Below are positions 35,776-44,602 of a stretch of 64,000 nucleotides of DNA, one piece after another. The first letter of the stretch is position 1. Every line of letters starts with the position of its first letter. The notes below the pieces were generated by a model, which searched no databases, was not told the origin of the DNA, and saw only the letters and a list, made by a program, of their open reading frames with translations. The stretch comes from an uncultured Acetatifactor sp. (GTDB lineage: Bacteria; Bacillota; Clostridia; Lachnospirales; Lachnospiraceae): positions 21,311 to 85,310 of the forward strand of contig CAJUQT010000002.1 in the NCBI GenBank assembly GCA_910588225.1, given 5' to 3'. A program made the position numbers and the translations under genes.

Positions 35776-37098
35776 ATGAGTATGAAAGAAGAATTGTTGA
35801 AAAAGATTGAACAGAGGCAGATTGTTGCCGGAGTGGTAGGGCTGGGCTATGTGGGCCTGCCGCTGGCAGTGGAGAAAGCGAAGGCTGGATTTAAGACCAT
35901 TGGCTTTGACATACAGGAGGAAAAGGCCAGGCTGGTGAACGAAGGTCACAACTATATAGGCGATGTAGTGGATTCTGACCTGGCAGAGCTGGTGAAAAGT
36001 GGAAAGTTGTCGGCGACAAATGATTTCTCTTTTATAGAGGAAGTAGATTTTGTTGCGATATGTGTTCCCACGCCTCTTGACAGTCATCAGGAGCCGGATA
36101 TCAGCTATGTCAGGGATTCTGCCACAGCAGTATCAAAGTATCTAAAACCGGGAACCATGGTGGTTCTGGAATCCACCACCTATCCCGGAACCACGGAAGA
36201 ATTAATAAAGCCCATTTTGGAACAAGGTTCCGGTCTCACCTGCGGCCGGGATTTTTATTTGGGTTTTTCACCGGAGCGGGTGGACCCCGGCAACCTGATT
36301 TACAAGACAAAGAATACGCCTAAAGTAGTGGGAGCCTGCAGCGAGGACGGGGCGGAAGTGATCAGCGCCATGTATCGTGCTGTCCTTGAAGGAGAAGTAT
36401 TTACGGTGTCTTCTCCTGCGGTGGCAGAGATGGAAAAGATTTTGGAGAATACCTACCGCAATGTCAATATAGGGCTGATTAATGAGATTGGCCGTCTGTG
36501 TCATGAGATGGGTATTTCTGTCTGGGAAGTGATCGATGCGGCGAAGACGAAGCCATATGGCTTTCAGGCATTCTATCCCGGGCCAGGGCTGGGAGGACAC
36601 TGCATTCCATTGGATCCTTACTATCTAACATGGAAGGCAAGGGAATATGATTTCCACACAACGCTCATTGAGAATTCCATGGTGATTAATGACAGTCAGC
36701 CGGAATATTGTGTGGAGCGGGCTATGCATATCCTGAACCGGCATAAGAAGGCGATTAATGGAGCTAAAATTCTGATGCTGGGAGTTTCCTATAAAAACGA
36801 TATTGATGATTACCGGGAGTCACCTGCTATCCGGGTGATGAAGGAGCTGCGGAAGGTGGGAGCGGATGTGGAGTATTATGACCCCTGGGTGCCGAAATTT
36901 AAAAATATGTATGGACAGAGCGGGGAGAGCCTGAAGGAGCTGACTCCGGAGATTGTAAAAGCTTTTGATCTTGTGATGGTGACGGCCGCTCATCACAATG
37001 TGGATTACGAGATGGTGCAGAAGTATGCGAAAGCTGTTTTCGATACAAAGAATGTGATGGCGGGTATTGGAGAGCGGGGGAACATAGAGGTGCTGTGA
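35776..37098 (+). CDS. UDP-N-acetylglucosamine/hexose 6-dehydrogenase (WbpA-like)
   Basis: 440 aa nucleotide-sugar dehydrogenase. Rossmann loop GVVGLGYVGLPLAVEKAKAGF (the first 20 residues of this stretch bind NAD), substrate residues VPTPLDSHQEPD, STTYPGTTEELI, and the catalytic Cys in GPGLGGHCIPLDP; ILMLGVSYKNDIDDYRESPA marks the UDP-binding end. It oxidises C6 of a UDP-sugar twice to the uronic acid. With the oxidoreductase and acetyltransferase that follow and the aminotransferase at 50249, it is best read as WbpA, making UDP-GlcNAcA. Start ATG 35776 has GGAAG upstream. Confidence 0.9.
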   Translation: MSMKEELLKKIEQRQIVAGVVGLGYVGLPLAVEKAKAGFKTIGFDIQEEKARLVNEGHNYIGDVVDSDLAELVKSGKLSATNDFSFIEEVDFVAICVPTPLDSHQEPDISYVRDSATAVSKYLKPGTMVVLESTTYPGTTEELIKPILEQGSGLTCGRDFYLGFSPERVDPGNLIYKTKNTPKVVGACSEDGAEVISAMYRAVLEGEVFTVSSPAVAEMEKILENTYRNVNIGLINEIGRLCHEMGISVWEVIDAAKTKPYGFQAFYPGPGLGGHCIPLDPYYLTWKAREYDFHTTLIENSMVINDSQPEYCVERAMHILNRHKKAINGAKILMLGVSYKNDIDDYRESPAIRVMKELRKVGADVEYYDPWVPKFKNMYGQSGESLKELTPEIVKAFDLVMVTAAHHNVDYEMVQKYAKAVFDTKNVMAGIGERGNIEVL

Positions 37099-37230
37099 TT
37101 GGCTTTGCGGAAGCTAAAACATGACAGTTTGGCCAGGCCGCCAGATGGGAGAACAGTAGAAAAAAGGTGGTTTTCGAATGTATGTAGGAAAACCGAAAAT
37201 GTTCTGAAATGAGTGGACTGACAGAAATGG

Positions 37231-37410
37231 ATGGAGGTAAGTACCGGAGCAATAAACTTCAAATTCTGCGATACTTGTACTGCCTGCGTGAAAATAGTAG
37301 AGATTTTAAATAGGGAAAAAGGAATTTATAAACTGGAAACAAAAGTGGTTAATCAGAATGGAGTAACTGTATCTGACGGATATGCTGTTGTGAAGTATAA
37401 GCAGAGTTGA
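37231..37410 (+). pseudogene. C-terminal fragment of a MaoC-like hotdog dehydratase
   Basis: An ATG-started frame of 59 codons. Its residues FCDTCTACVKIVEILNR, IYKLETKVVNQNG and SDGYAVVKY match the end of MaoC-like (R)-hydratases (typically ...GDTVTATVEV...NQNGE...DGEAVVKY). The N-terminal half with the catalytic Asp/His is absent. It lies in the 367-nt gap between the dehydrogenase and the oxidoreductase. The remainder of that gap holds only a hairpin GGTTTTC/GAAAACC (about 37161-37190). Confidence 0.6.
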
Positions 37411-37465
37411 CGGTCGGGTATATGAGTATAAACAATTATTGTAACAGGAAGGAAAAAGTACAGAG

Positions 37466-38554
37466 ATGAAATATGCACTGATAGGCTGCGGACGGATATC
37501 ACCGAACCATATAGCGGCAGCAAAAGCAAATGGACTGGAATTCACAGGAATCTGTGACATCAATGAAGAAATGCTGCGGGAAAAAGTAGCCGAATTTGAG
37601 CTGAGTGATGTACATCCGTATACCGACTACCATGAGATGCTGGAAAAAGAAAAGCCGGAACTTGTGGCGATAGCCACAGAATCAGGGAAACATGCGGAGA
37701 TAGCACTGGATTGCATAAAAGCGGGCTGTAATGTGATTATTGAAAAGCCTATGGCATTGTCTTTGGCCGATGCGGATGCAATCATTCGGTCAGCGAAAGA
37801 AAAGGGTGTTAAGGTCTGCGTAAGCCACCAGAATCGATTTAACAAGTCTGTGCAGAAGATACGGAAAACGCTGGAGGAAGGTCGCTTTGGACGTATGTTT
37901 TACGGAACGGCACATATCCGGTGGTGCAGAAACGAAAACTATTATACACAGGCAAAATGGCGAGGAACCTGGGAGCAGGACGGTGGAGCGCTTATGAATC
38001 AGTGTATTCATAATATAGATTTACTCCGGTGGATGATGGGAGATGAGGTGGATGAGGTAATTGGGATGACGGATCAGCTGAATCATTCCTATATCGAAGC
38101 GGAGGACCTGGGAATTGCACTTATCAAATTTAAAAATGGAGCTTATGGGATTGTAGAGGGGACCACAGATATCTATCCGAAGAATCTGGAGGAGACCCTC
38201 TATTTATTTGGAGAAAAGGGAACTGTGAAAGCAGGAGGCCAGTCGGTGAATCGGATTGAAGAGTGGAGATTTGCAGATATGCAGGATAAACCGGAAGAGG
38301 TTATTGCAGAGTTTGCGGAGAATCCGCCTAATGTATATGGTTTTGGGCATACGCCGCTGTATGCAGATATGGTCGATGCAATGCAGAATGACAGGGAGCC
38401 TTATGTGAATGGGGAAGCCGGAAAACGGGCTCTGGAGCTTGTGCTTGCAATTTATAAGTCGGCAGCGGAAGCGAAAGCGGTTAAGTTGCCATTAAAGGAA
38501 TGTTCTACGCTGGATTTTGCAGGAAGGTTTGGCGAACGGGAGATTATGAAATGA
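37466..38554 (+). CDS. Gfo/Idh/MocA oxidoreductase (WbpB/WlbA-like)
   Basis: 362 aa. N-terminal Rossmann fold (MKYALIGCGRISPNHIAAA, GICDINEE), EKPMAL with the catalytic Lys, and the C-terminal beta-sheet domain with WRGTWEQDGGALMNQCIHNIDLLRWMMG compressed to its hallmarks GGALMNQ and HNIDLL (the family's catalytic His). WbpB-type enzymes oxidise C3 of UDP-GlcNAcA to the 3-keto form. Overlaps the acetyltransferase by 4 nt (ATGA). Confidence 0.9.
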   Translation: MKYALIGCGRISPNHIAAAKANGLEFTGICDINEEMLREKVAEFELSDVHPYTDYHEMLEKEKPELVAIATESGKHAEIALDCIKAGCNVIIEKPMALSLADADAIIRSAKEKGVKVCVSHQNRFNKSVQKIRKTLEEGRFGRMFYGTAHIRWCRNENYYTQAKWRGTWEQDGGALMNQCIHNIDLLRWMMGDEVDEVIGMTDQLNHSYIEAEDLGIALIKFKNGAYGIVEGTTDIYPKNLEETLYLFGEKGTVKAGGQSVNRIEEWRFADMQDKPEEVIAEFAENPPNVYGFGHTPLYADMVDAMQNDREPYVNGEAGKRALELVLAIYKSAAEAKAVKLPLKECSTLDFAGRFGEREIMK

Positions 38555-39066
38555 GTAAGTACTTTGTACATCCGACCAGTATTGTAGATAATGACGTAGA
38601 AATTGGTGAAGGAACAAAAATCTGGCATTTTAGCCATATTCAGTCGGGTGCAAGAATTGGGAAGAACTGTTCTTTTGGACAGAATGTGAATGTGGCGAAT
38701 AATGTTATAGTCGGTGATTCCTGTAAGATACAGAATAATGTATCACTTTATGAGGGAGTGGAATTGGAGGACGGAGTATTCTGTGGACCGTCCTGCGTGT
38801 TTACCAATGACTTAACACCAAGGGCGGAGTATCCGAAAGGACGTGAGAATTATAAAAGGACGCTTATAAAGAGAGGTGCATCTATTGGAGCCAATGCAAC
38901 TATTGTATGTGGGAACACAGTCGGGAAATATGCGATGATTGCCGCCGGGGCGGTGGTGACGAGGGATGTGCCAGACTATGCGCTCGTTGCAGGGGTGCCG
39001 GCAAGAGTGGTGGGATGGGTGGATGAGAGGGGAGAAAGGCGGGGGAAGACAGGTGATATACAATGA
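38551..39066 (+). CDS. Left-handed beta-helix N-acetyltransferase (WbpD-like)
   Basis: 171 aa. Hexapeptide repeats from residue ~8 onward (IVDNDVEIGEGTKIW, ARIGKNCSFGQNVNV, NNVIVGDSCKIQNNVSL, GASIGANATIVCG, IAAGAVVTRDVP). FTNDLTPRAEYP is typical of WbpD/WlbB, which acetylates the 3-amino group of UDP-GlcNAc(3NH2)A using acetyl-CoA. Starts inside the preceding stop and overlaps the next gene by 4 nt, so a tight translational unit. Confidence 0.9.
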   Translation: MSKYFVHPTSIVDNDVEIGEGTKIWHFSHIQSGARIGKNCSFGQNVNVANNVIVGDSCKIQNNVSLYEGVELEDGVFCGPSCVFTNDLTPRAEYPKGRENYKRTLIKRGASIGANATIVCGNTVGKYAMIAAGAVVTRDVPDYALVAGVPARVVGWVDERGERRGKTGDIQ

Positions 39067-40163
39067 GAATCTTATTTTTGTCTGCAGCAAACAGCATCCA
39101 CACGATTCGGTGGGTAAATGCACTTGTGGAACGAGGGCATGAGGTCATGTTGGTTTCCAAGGCGGACCATAAAGTGAAAGGGCAATTGATTGACAGGCAG
39201 GTAAAGATCACTTACCTGCCTGTCAATGGGATGAAGGGGTATTACTTGAATGCTCTATTTTTAAGGAAATTGTATCGGGATGGATGCTTCAATGTGGTCA
39301 ATGCACATTATGCCAGTGGGTATGGCACGTTGGCCCGCATCGCCGGATTGCCCAACGTTCTGCTTTCGGTATGGGGGAGCGATGTCTATGATTTTCCGTA
39401 TGAGAATTGTCTGAAAAAACGTATTTTGGAGAAGAACCTGGATTATGCTGGAGGAATCGCCTCGACCAGCCGGGGAATGGCTGAGCAGACAAAGAAATTT
39501 TTGAAAAGGAAAAAGTCAATCTGGATTACGCCATTCGGGGTGGACTTACATAAATTTACACCTGTCTATGGTGGAACGGAAGAAAGAAAGGAATTTGTAT
39601 TTGGAACTGTGAAGACCCTGGCACCAAAATATGGGATTGGAACCGTAATACGGGCGTTTGGAATTTTCTTGCAAGGTCTGTCGGAAATTGAAAGGCAGAA
39701 TGTGAGGCTGGAAATATATGGAGATGGTGAATTGAGGCAAGAGCTGATGGCGCTGGCAGAGGAACTCCAGCTGAGTGACAAAGTGTTTTTCGGAGGCTGG
39801 ATACCAAACGACCAGGTGCCGAAGGTTTTGCAAGGGATGGATGTGTTTGTGATCGGAAGTGAGAAGGAGAGTGAAAGTTTCGGGGTGGCTGCTGTGGAGG
39901 CGATGGCCTGCGTCTTACCGGTCGTCGCGACGAGTGTGACGGGATTCCGGGAGGTGGTAGAGGACGGCAAGACAGGATTTCTGGTGGCAGTCGGGGATAC
40001 GGAAGGGATGGCGAGGAAGATGCTGGAACTTTATGGAGATAAATCTTTGCGGGAAACAATGGGGAAAAGAGGACGTAAACGGATGGAGGCATTGTATGGT
40101 TGGGATGAATGCGTGGAAATAATGGAGGGGGTATACGAGGAAATGAGTGGAGAAAGATTTTGA
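39063..40163 (+). CDS. Glycosyltransferase family 4
   Basis: 366 aa GT-B fold. N-terminal [21 protein letters not shown]; donor domain [56 protein letters not shown] and the retaining-GT4 E-x7-E motif [14 protein letters not shown], then [21 protein letters not shown]. Adds a sugar to the lipid-linked repeat unit. Overlaps both neighbours. Confidence 0.9.
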   Translation: MRILFLSAANSIHTIRWVNALVERGHEVMLVSKADHKVKGQLIDRQVKITYLPVNGMKGYYLNALFLRKLYRDGCFNVVNAHYASGYGTLARIAGLPNVLLSVWGSDVYDFPYENCLKKRILEKNLDYAGGIASTSRGMAEQTKKFLKRKKSIWITPFGVDLHKFTPVYGGTEERKEFVFGTVKTLAPKYGIGTVIRAFGIFLQGLSEIERQNVRLEIYGDGELRQELMALAEELQLSDKVFFGGWIPNDQVPKVLQGMDVFVIGSEKESESFGVAAVEAMACVLPVVATSVTGFREVVEDGKTGFLVAVGDTEGMARKMLELYGDKSLRETMGKRGRKRMEALYGWDECVEIMEGVYEEMSGERF

Positions 40164-41236
40164 TGAGAATACATTTTCTTACTACAAAACTGGGCAAAGC
40201 TTCCGGCGGAGCTATATATGATCAGGATTTTTATAATATTTTGCGAAAAAAATTTCCGGATGTCAAATTATTTGACGATGAATTTTTTTTGAATATGTTT
40301 GGAAACACAGGACAAGGGGCGGGCTTAATTGAGTTTAACGATTTTTATAAAAAATATGCGGACAGGCTTTATGACTGTGAATATCTCATTATCAACAGCA
40401 GACTGTATACTCGTTTTGTAAAGACAAATCTCAATAGAATTTTACGAAAATACAGAAATGTAAGATTCTTAGTTATCCATCATCATAATAACTATATGAA
40501 TCATAAAGGACTGTTGTATATTATTCATAGACACTTTGAAATGCGGATTCTGAAAAAAGCGACACAACTGATTATACCTAATCAGTATGTGATTGATCAG
40601 TTAAAAAAAACATATCAGCTTAATAACATTATTTGTCTTCCGTCATCTTTTGAAAAAAAGAAATATGAGATATCCAACTTAAATACAGGCAATATTCTGT
40701 TTGTTGGCAACATAGAGAGAAGAAAAGGGCTGATGTATGGTTTAAAGGCGTTCCACTTGTTTTCAAAAATGAACAAAAACTATAAATTCAGGATAGCTGG
40801 AAAGTTTGACGAAAATGATTCCTATTATAAAAAAATAAAAGATTTTGTTGCTGAAAAAGGATTAAGCGGGACAGTTATTTTCGAAGGGCGGGTGAGTGAT
40901 GAGAGGTTGGAATGGCTTTACAGCCATTCCGATCTCTTTCTGTTTCCGTCATTGCTAGAAGGATATGGCTGGGTCATGATTGAAGCAATGGGGCGTGGCG
41001 TACCTGTCATGGCATTTGATAACAGTGCTATGCCATATACCGTCAAAAATAATTACAACGGAATCTTGGTGGACAATTTAGATTGGGAGAAAATGGGAAA
41101 TTCCATAGTGCGCTTGTTATCTGACAAAGAGATGCTAAAAAAACTACAGCAGGGGGCACTTAAAACTTACGAGGAAGTGCCGTCTAAAGCGACATTAAAG
41201 CAACAAATAGAATCATTCATAGAAACTTGGGAGTAG
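40163..41236 (+). CDS. Glycosyltransferase family 4
   Basis: 357 aa. N-terminal [20 protein letters not shown]; donor domain ILFVGNIERRKGLMYGLKAF, FRIAGKFDENDSYYK, IFEGRVSDERLEWLYSHSDL and E-x7-E at LEGYGWVMIEAMGRG. From this gene to 50072 the DNA is markedly richer in A+T and in AAA/AAT codons than before, suggesting a separate origin. Its ATG overlaps the preceding TGA (TGATG). Confidence 0.88.
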   Translation: MRIHFLTTKLGKASGGAIYDQDFYNILRKKFPDVKLFDDEFFLNMFGNTGQGAGLIEFNDFYKKYADRLYDCEYLIINSRLYTRFVKTNLNRILRKYRNVRFLVIHHHNNYMNHKGLLYIIHRHFEMRILKKATQLIIPNQYVIDQLKKTYQLNNIICLPSSFEKKKYEISNLNTGNILFVGNIERRKGLMYGLKAFHLFSKMNKNYKFRIAGKFDENDSYYKKIKDFVAEKGLSGTVIFEGRVSDERLEWLYSHSDLFLFPSLLEGYGWVMIEAMGRGVPVMAFDNSAMPYTVKNNYNGILVDNLDWEKMGNSIVRLLSDKEMLKKLQQGALKTYEEVPSKATLKQQIESFIETWE

Positions 41237-41279
41237 AAGGAGTTTCAGATAGTATGATAAAGAATGGGGTTTGTATCAC

Positions 41280-42617
41280 ATGGCAGAATCACAGTATATC
41301 AAAATAAGTCAATTTAAATGGGTATTGTATTTGCTGGCCGGTATTTCCTTTGGCGCGATGGTCGTAATGGAGTACGATAGTGAGTTCAAAATAACAATGC
41401 TTTTGCCGGTCTGCTATATGATTGCACTGTTGCTTTTTGTGAAGCCATCCATGGGGGACGGAATAGGGAGAGTGGGGATCATTGTCATGTATGCGTTCAG
41501 AATGTGCATATTGCCTGTTATATGCGCATATGGAAATTTTTGGCTGGAACCTGAAAAAAGCGTTTATATTAATTATTATGGAGCTGGTATTCTTTTGAAC
41601 TGTTTAGAGTGCATAATAGTGTTCGCAGCCATGTTTTGTTTTTATCAATATTATAGAGGCAGGCTGCCACGAAAAAGGCTTCCGGGAAAGAAAAATCTTG
41701 TGGTGAAGACTTTAATTATTGTGTCGCTGGCGATTATTACCTGTTTATTCATCCTAAATCCAGATCTTACAGCAAATTACAGATTGTTGACTGCGGAAGA
41801 GGACGGATTGTCCGTGTACGACACAGTAACTCATTTACATGATATCGGGTTCATGTACTATTTACTACTGCTTATTGATGTTATTGTAAGGCCGATATTG
41901 TCATTTCTGGCAACAGACTATTTTTTGAAGAAAGATAGAAAGATGGGTGTTTTTGCGGTCGGGATTTTTAATGTGCTGATTGTCACGGACAGGAGAATAT
42001 TGTCTTTGTTGATTGGAGGATGTTGCCTGGTGCAGCTGTTGCCTTATATAAAACAGGGAATATCCAAGAAGATCTTTTGTGCAATGATAGGAATAGTTGG
42101 AGTCCTCACTGTGGTTTTTTGTTTCTATGGAACTACAGAGCCATATCTGATTGCCAGAAAATTCCAACGATATTTTTCAGGACCGACATTGACGGCGGTT
42201 GGGATAGTGATCAATCAAAACTTTACGCAGGGCCCCATTGTTTTTCTGAAGCGTCTATTTAATGATAGTATTATTTTAACAGGCTTGTTTCAAACGTTTG
42301 AACTCCCAGAATATACGTCGTTGCTAAAGGGGGGATACGGCCTATGGACACCTATGATGATAGGAAGCATCCAATATTTTGGTATATTAGCTCCTATAGC
42401 AATCATCATCATCGTATGGTTTGTTGCAAAATGTGATTATATTGCTATGATAAGTGAATCGGGCTTATACAAACTCATGATGAATTATCTGTCCGTCAGC
42501 GTTGCTGTATATATGGTAATGTATTCTGTGGATTTGATTTTTTACACGATTCTCTTCTTTGGCGGTTTCTACAGAATATTGATGTGGTTGGATAGAAAAA
42601 TAGTGAGAAAACGGTAG
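41280..42617 (+). CDS. Polysaccharide polymerase candidate (Wzy-like)
   Basis: ~445 aa with about 10-12 hydrophobic helices and a larger loop around residues 165-200 (LNPDLTANYRLLTAEEDGLSVYD). The plan (many helices, one long periplasm-facing loop, tail of basic residues) and position between glycosyltransferases and flippase fit an O-antigen/capsule polymerase. Wzy proteins share little sequence, so this rests on topology and context. An in-frame TTG at 41271 is an alternative start. Confidence 0.7.
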   Translation: MAESQYIKISQFKWVLYLLAGISFGAMVVMEYDSEFKITMLLPVCYMIALLLFVKPSMGDGIGRVGIIVMYAFRMCILPVICAYGNFWLEPEKSVYINYYGAGILLNCLECIIVFAAMFCFYQYYRGRLPRKRLPGKKNLVVKTLIIVSLAIITCLFILNPDLTANYRLLTAEEDGLSVYDTVTHLHDIGFMYYLLLLIDVIVRPILSFLATDYFLKKDRKMGVFAVGIFNVLIVTDRRILSLLIGGCCLVQLLPYIKQGISKKIFCAMIGIVGVLTVVFCFYGTTEPYLIARKFQRYFSGPTLTAVGIVINQNFTQGPIVFLKRLFNDSIILTGLFQTFELPEYTSLLKGGYGLWTPMMIGSIQYFGILAPIAIIIIVWFVAKCDYIAMISESGLYKLMMNYLSVSVAVYMVMYSVDLIFYTILFFGGFYRILMWLDRKIVRKR

Positions 42618-42646
42618 AGGAAGCCATTCAAGGAGAATTGAGGAGC

Positions 42647-43225
42647 ATGAATATGTTTAAAAAAATAAAGCACGTATTCATAAGCATATACGTGATTTGC
42701 ATAATCAAGCCAATTGCATATCTTGTTTATGAAAAAAAATATCTGACTGGCAAGTATTTTCAAAATGCTTGTGATGTGGGATGGAGATGGGTTATGAAGG
42801 GACTGTTTTTCCAGAAGGTGTTAGGATTTAATCGAGATGTTCCCTGGCCTGTATCATGCCGTTGCAGTGTGGGATTTCCACAAAATATATTTTTCCATCC
42901 GGATGATTTGAATAATTTTCAAGGTATAGGAATTTATGTACAGGGGTATGGAAGAACATTCATAGGACATGGAACATGGATTGGCCCCCATGTCGGTTTG
43001 ATTACGGCAAATCATAATATAGACGACCTGGATTCTCATTGTACTCCAAAAGGCATAGAAATCGGGAAAAAATGCTGGATTGGAATGAATAGCGTGATAC
43101 TGCCAGGTGTCACATTGGGAAATAAGACGATTGTTGGTGCAGGTGCTGTAGTCACAAAGAGCTTTCCAAAAGGAAATTGTATAATAGCAGGAAATCCTGC
43201 AAGGATAATTAAGGAGTTGCGATGA
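42647..43225 (+). CDS. Hexapeptide-repeat acyltransferase with N-terminal hydrophobic segment
   Basis: 192 aa. An N-terminal ~45-residue hydrophobic/basic part, then left-handed beta-helix turns: TWIGPHVGLITANHNIDD with the catalytic His, KKCWIGMNSVILPGVTLGNKTIVGAGAVVTK split here at GMNSVILPG and GAGAVVTK, ending CIIAGNPARIIKEL. Such enzymes O-acetylate sugars in capsule or colanic acid synthesis. ATG 42653 is an alternative start, with GAGGAG at 7 nt. Its stop overlaps an ATG (43222) that opens only a 20-codon frame. Confidence 0.85.
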   Translation: MNMFKKIKHVFISIYVICIIKPIAYLVYEKKYLTGKYFQNACDVGWRWVMKGLFFQKVLGFNRDVPWPVSCRCSVGFPQNIFFHPDDLNNFQGIGIYVQGYGRTFIGHGTWIGPHVGLITANHNIDDLDSHCTPKGIEIGKKCWIGMNSVILPGVTLGNKTIVGAGAVVTKSFPKGNCIIAGNPARIIKELR

Positions 43226-43249
43226 GACTGACGGCAATCGTACGAAATA

Positions 43250-44602
43250 TTGGAATTGATAAAAGGAACATGGGCAGGAGTGTGCAAAATAGTTGAGAAA
43301 ATTAAATTTAATATAACAAAGCTGATGTCCACAGGCTTTTTCTTTATTGTGATATCAGACTCATTTGCAAAGATAGTGGCTTTCTGCGGGGGGACGATTC
43401 TCGTCGGCATTTTGTCAAAAAGTGATTATGGCATGTATTCGTATATTAATAATGCCTATTCTATTCTGGTTGCCATGGGGGATATGGGTTCTGTTACTGC
43501 AATGTTTGAATTTACTCAGGGGAATTATAATGATGAGGCCAGATTCAGGGGATTTTCTTCCTATGGGTTACGAAGATGCCTGTTGTTCAATTGTATTCCT
43601 GTAATCAGTATTCTGCTGTCGCCGTATTTTTATCCATATGTGGTTGATGGTGCGGAAAAAATGGTTTTATATTTATGTGGGCTTCCGCTCATTAAAAATC
43701 TTACATTCTTTTTGCAGGTGAATTTAAGGGCAAATTTAAAGAATAACAAATATTCCGCCGTTAATGTGTTTTCCATATTAGTCCACTATATAATTTTGAT
43801 TCCTTTTGCCTATAAAGGGGGCGTCTTTGCCGCATTGTGTGCCGGGTATGTATATGAACTGGCGACTTTGGCATTGGCGTTGTTCATGAACAGAGGTTTA
43901 TTACATATATCAAAGAAGCATACGGTATGTCTATCGGTATCTGATAAGAGAAAATTTGGAAAATTTGCGGTTCTTTCTCAAATTAATGCGCTTGGTGCAA
44001 CTTTTTTGACATTGCTTGATGTTTTTATGATCGGGTTAATATATAGCAATGAAGAAATAATTGCATCGTACAAAGTGGCTACAGTAATACCAAGTGCTGT
44101 AGCTTTTATTCCTACAAGTATAATGGTATATGCGTCTCCCTTTTTATCCAGAAATTATCAAAAATATGCTGAAGCCAGCAAGATATATAGAAAAATAATA
44201 TTGTGTACGGTATGCGTATGTACATTCATTGCAATTGTAGGAATCACAACTGCTTCTTGGCTACTTCCTCTTATATTTGGAAAACAATATAGTGATGCAA
44301 TTACATGTTATATCATACTTTTAATAGGTTTTTTGTTTAATGGGGGATTGTACATTCCATCCGTTGTTGCGATAAATTCGCAACGGAAGGTAGGTGTTAC
44401 ATTTTGCATTACTGTTTGCAGTGGTGCTGCTAATATCTTTCTTGATACAATCCTTATTTACAGATATGGATCTATAGGTGCGGCTGTGGCTACAGCAGGA
44501 GTGTCAATCATCAGCGGATTGGCAGCATTCGGTTATTTTGAATTATTGGTAAGAAAAAATTCTTATATTACATTGCGTTCAATTAAAGGAGGTCAAAAAT
44601 GA
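43250..44602 (+). CDS. Lipid-linked repeat-unit flippase (Wzx)
   Basis: ~450 aa, 12-14 hydrophobic helices of the polysaccharide-exporter/MATE-like fold. Near the N-terminus GFFFIVISDSFAKIVAFCGG and VGILSKSDYGMYSYINNAYS are Wzx-like. It moves the undecaprenyl-linked repeat unit to the outer face. The exact start is uncertain: TTG 43250 or GTG 43280 are possible, and neither has a clean ribosome binding site. Its TGA overlaps the next ATG. Confidence 0.88.
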   Translation: MELIKGTWAGVCKIVEKIKFNITKLMSTGFFFIVISDSFAKIVAFCGGTILVGILSKSDYGMYSYINNAYSILVAMGDMGSVTAMFEFTQGNYNDEARFRGFSSYGLRRCLLFNCIPVISILLSPYFYPYVVDGAEKMVLYLCGLPLIKNLTFFLQVNLRANLKNNKYSAVNVFSILVHYIILIPFAYKGGVFAALCAGYVYELATLALALFMNRGLLHISKKHTVCLSVSDKRKFGKFAVLSQINALGATFLTLLDVFMIGLIYSNEEIIASYKVATVIPSAVAFIPTSIMVYASPFLSRNYQKYAEASKIYRKIILCTVCVCTFIAIVGITTASWLLPLIFGKQYSDAITCYIILLIGFLFNGGLYIPSVVAINSQRKVGVTFCITVCSGAANIFLDTILIYRYGSIGAAVATAGVSIISGLAAFGYFELLVRKNSYITLRSIKGGQK

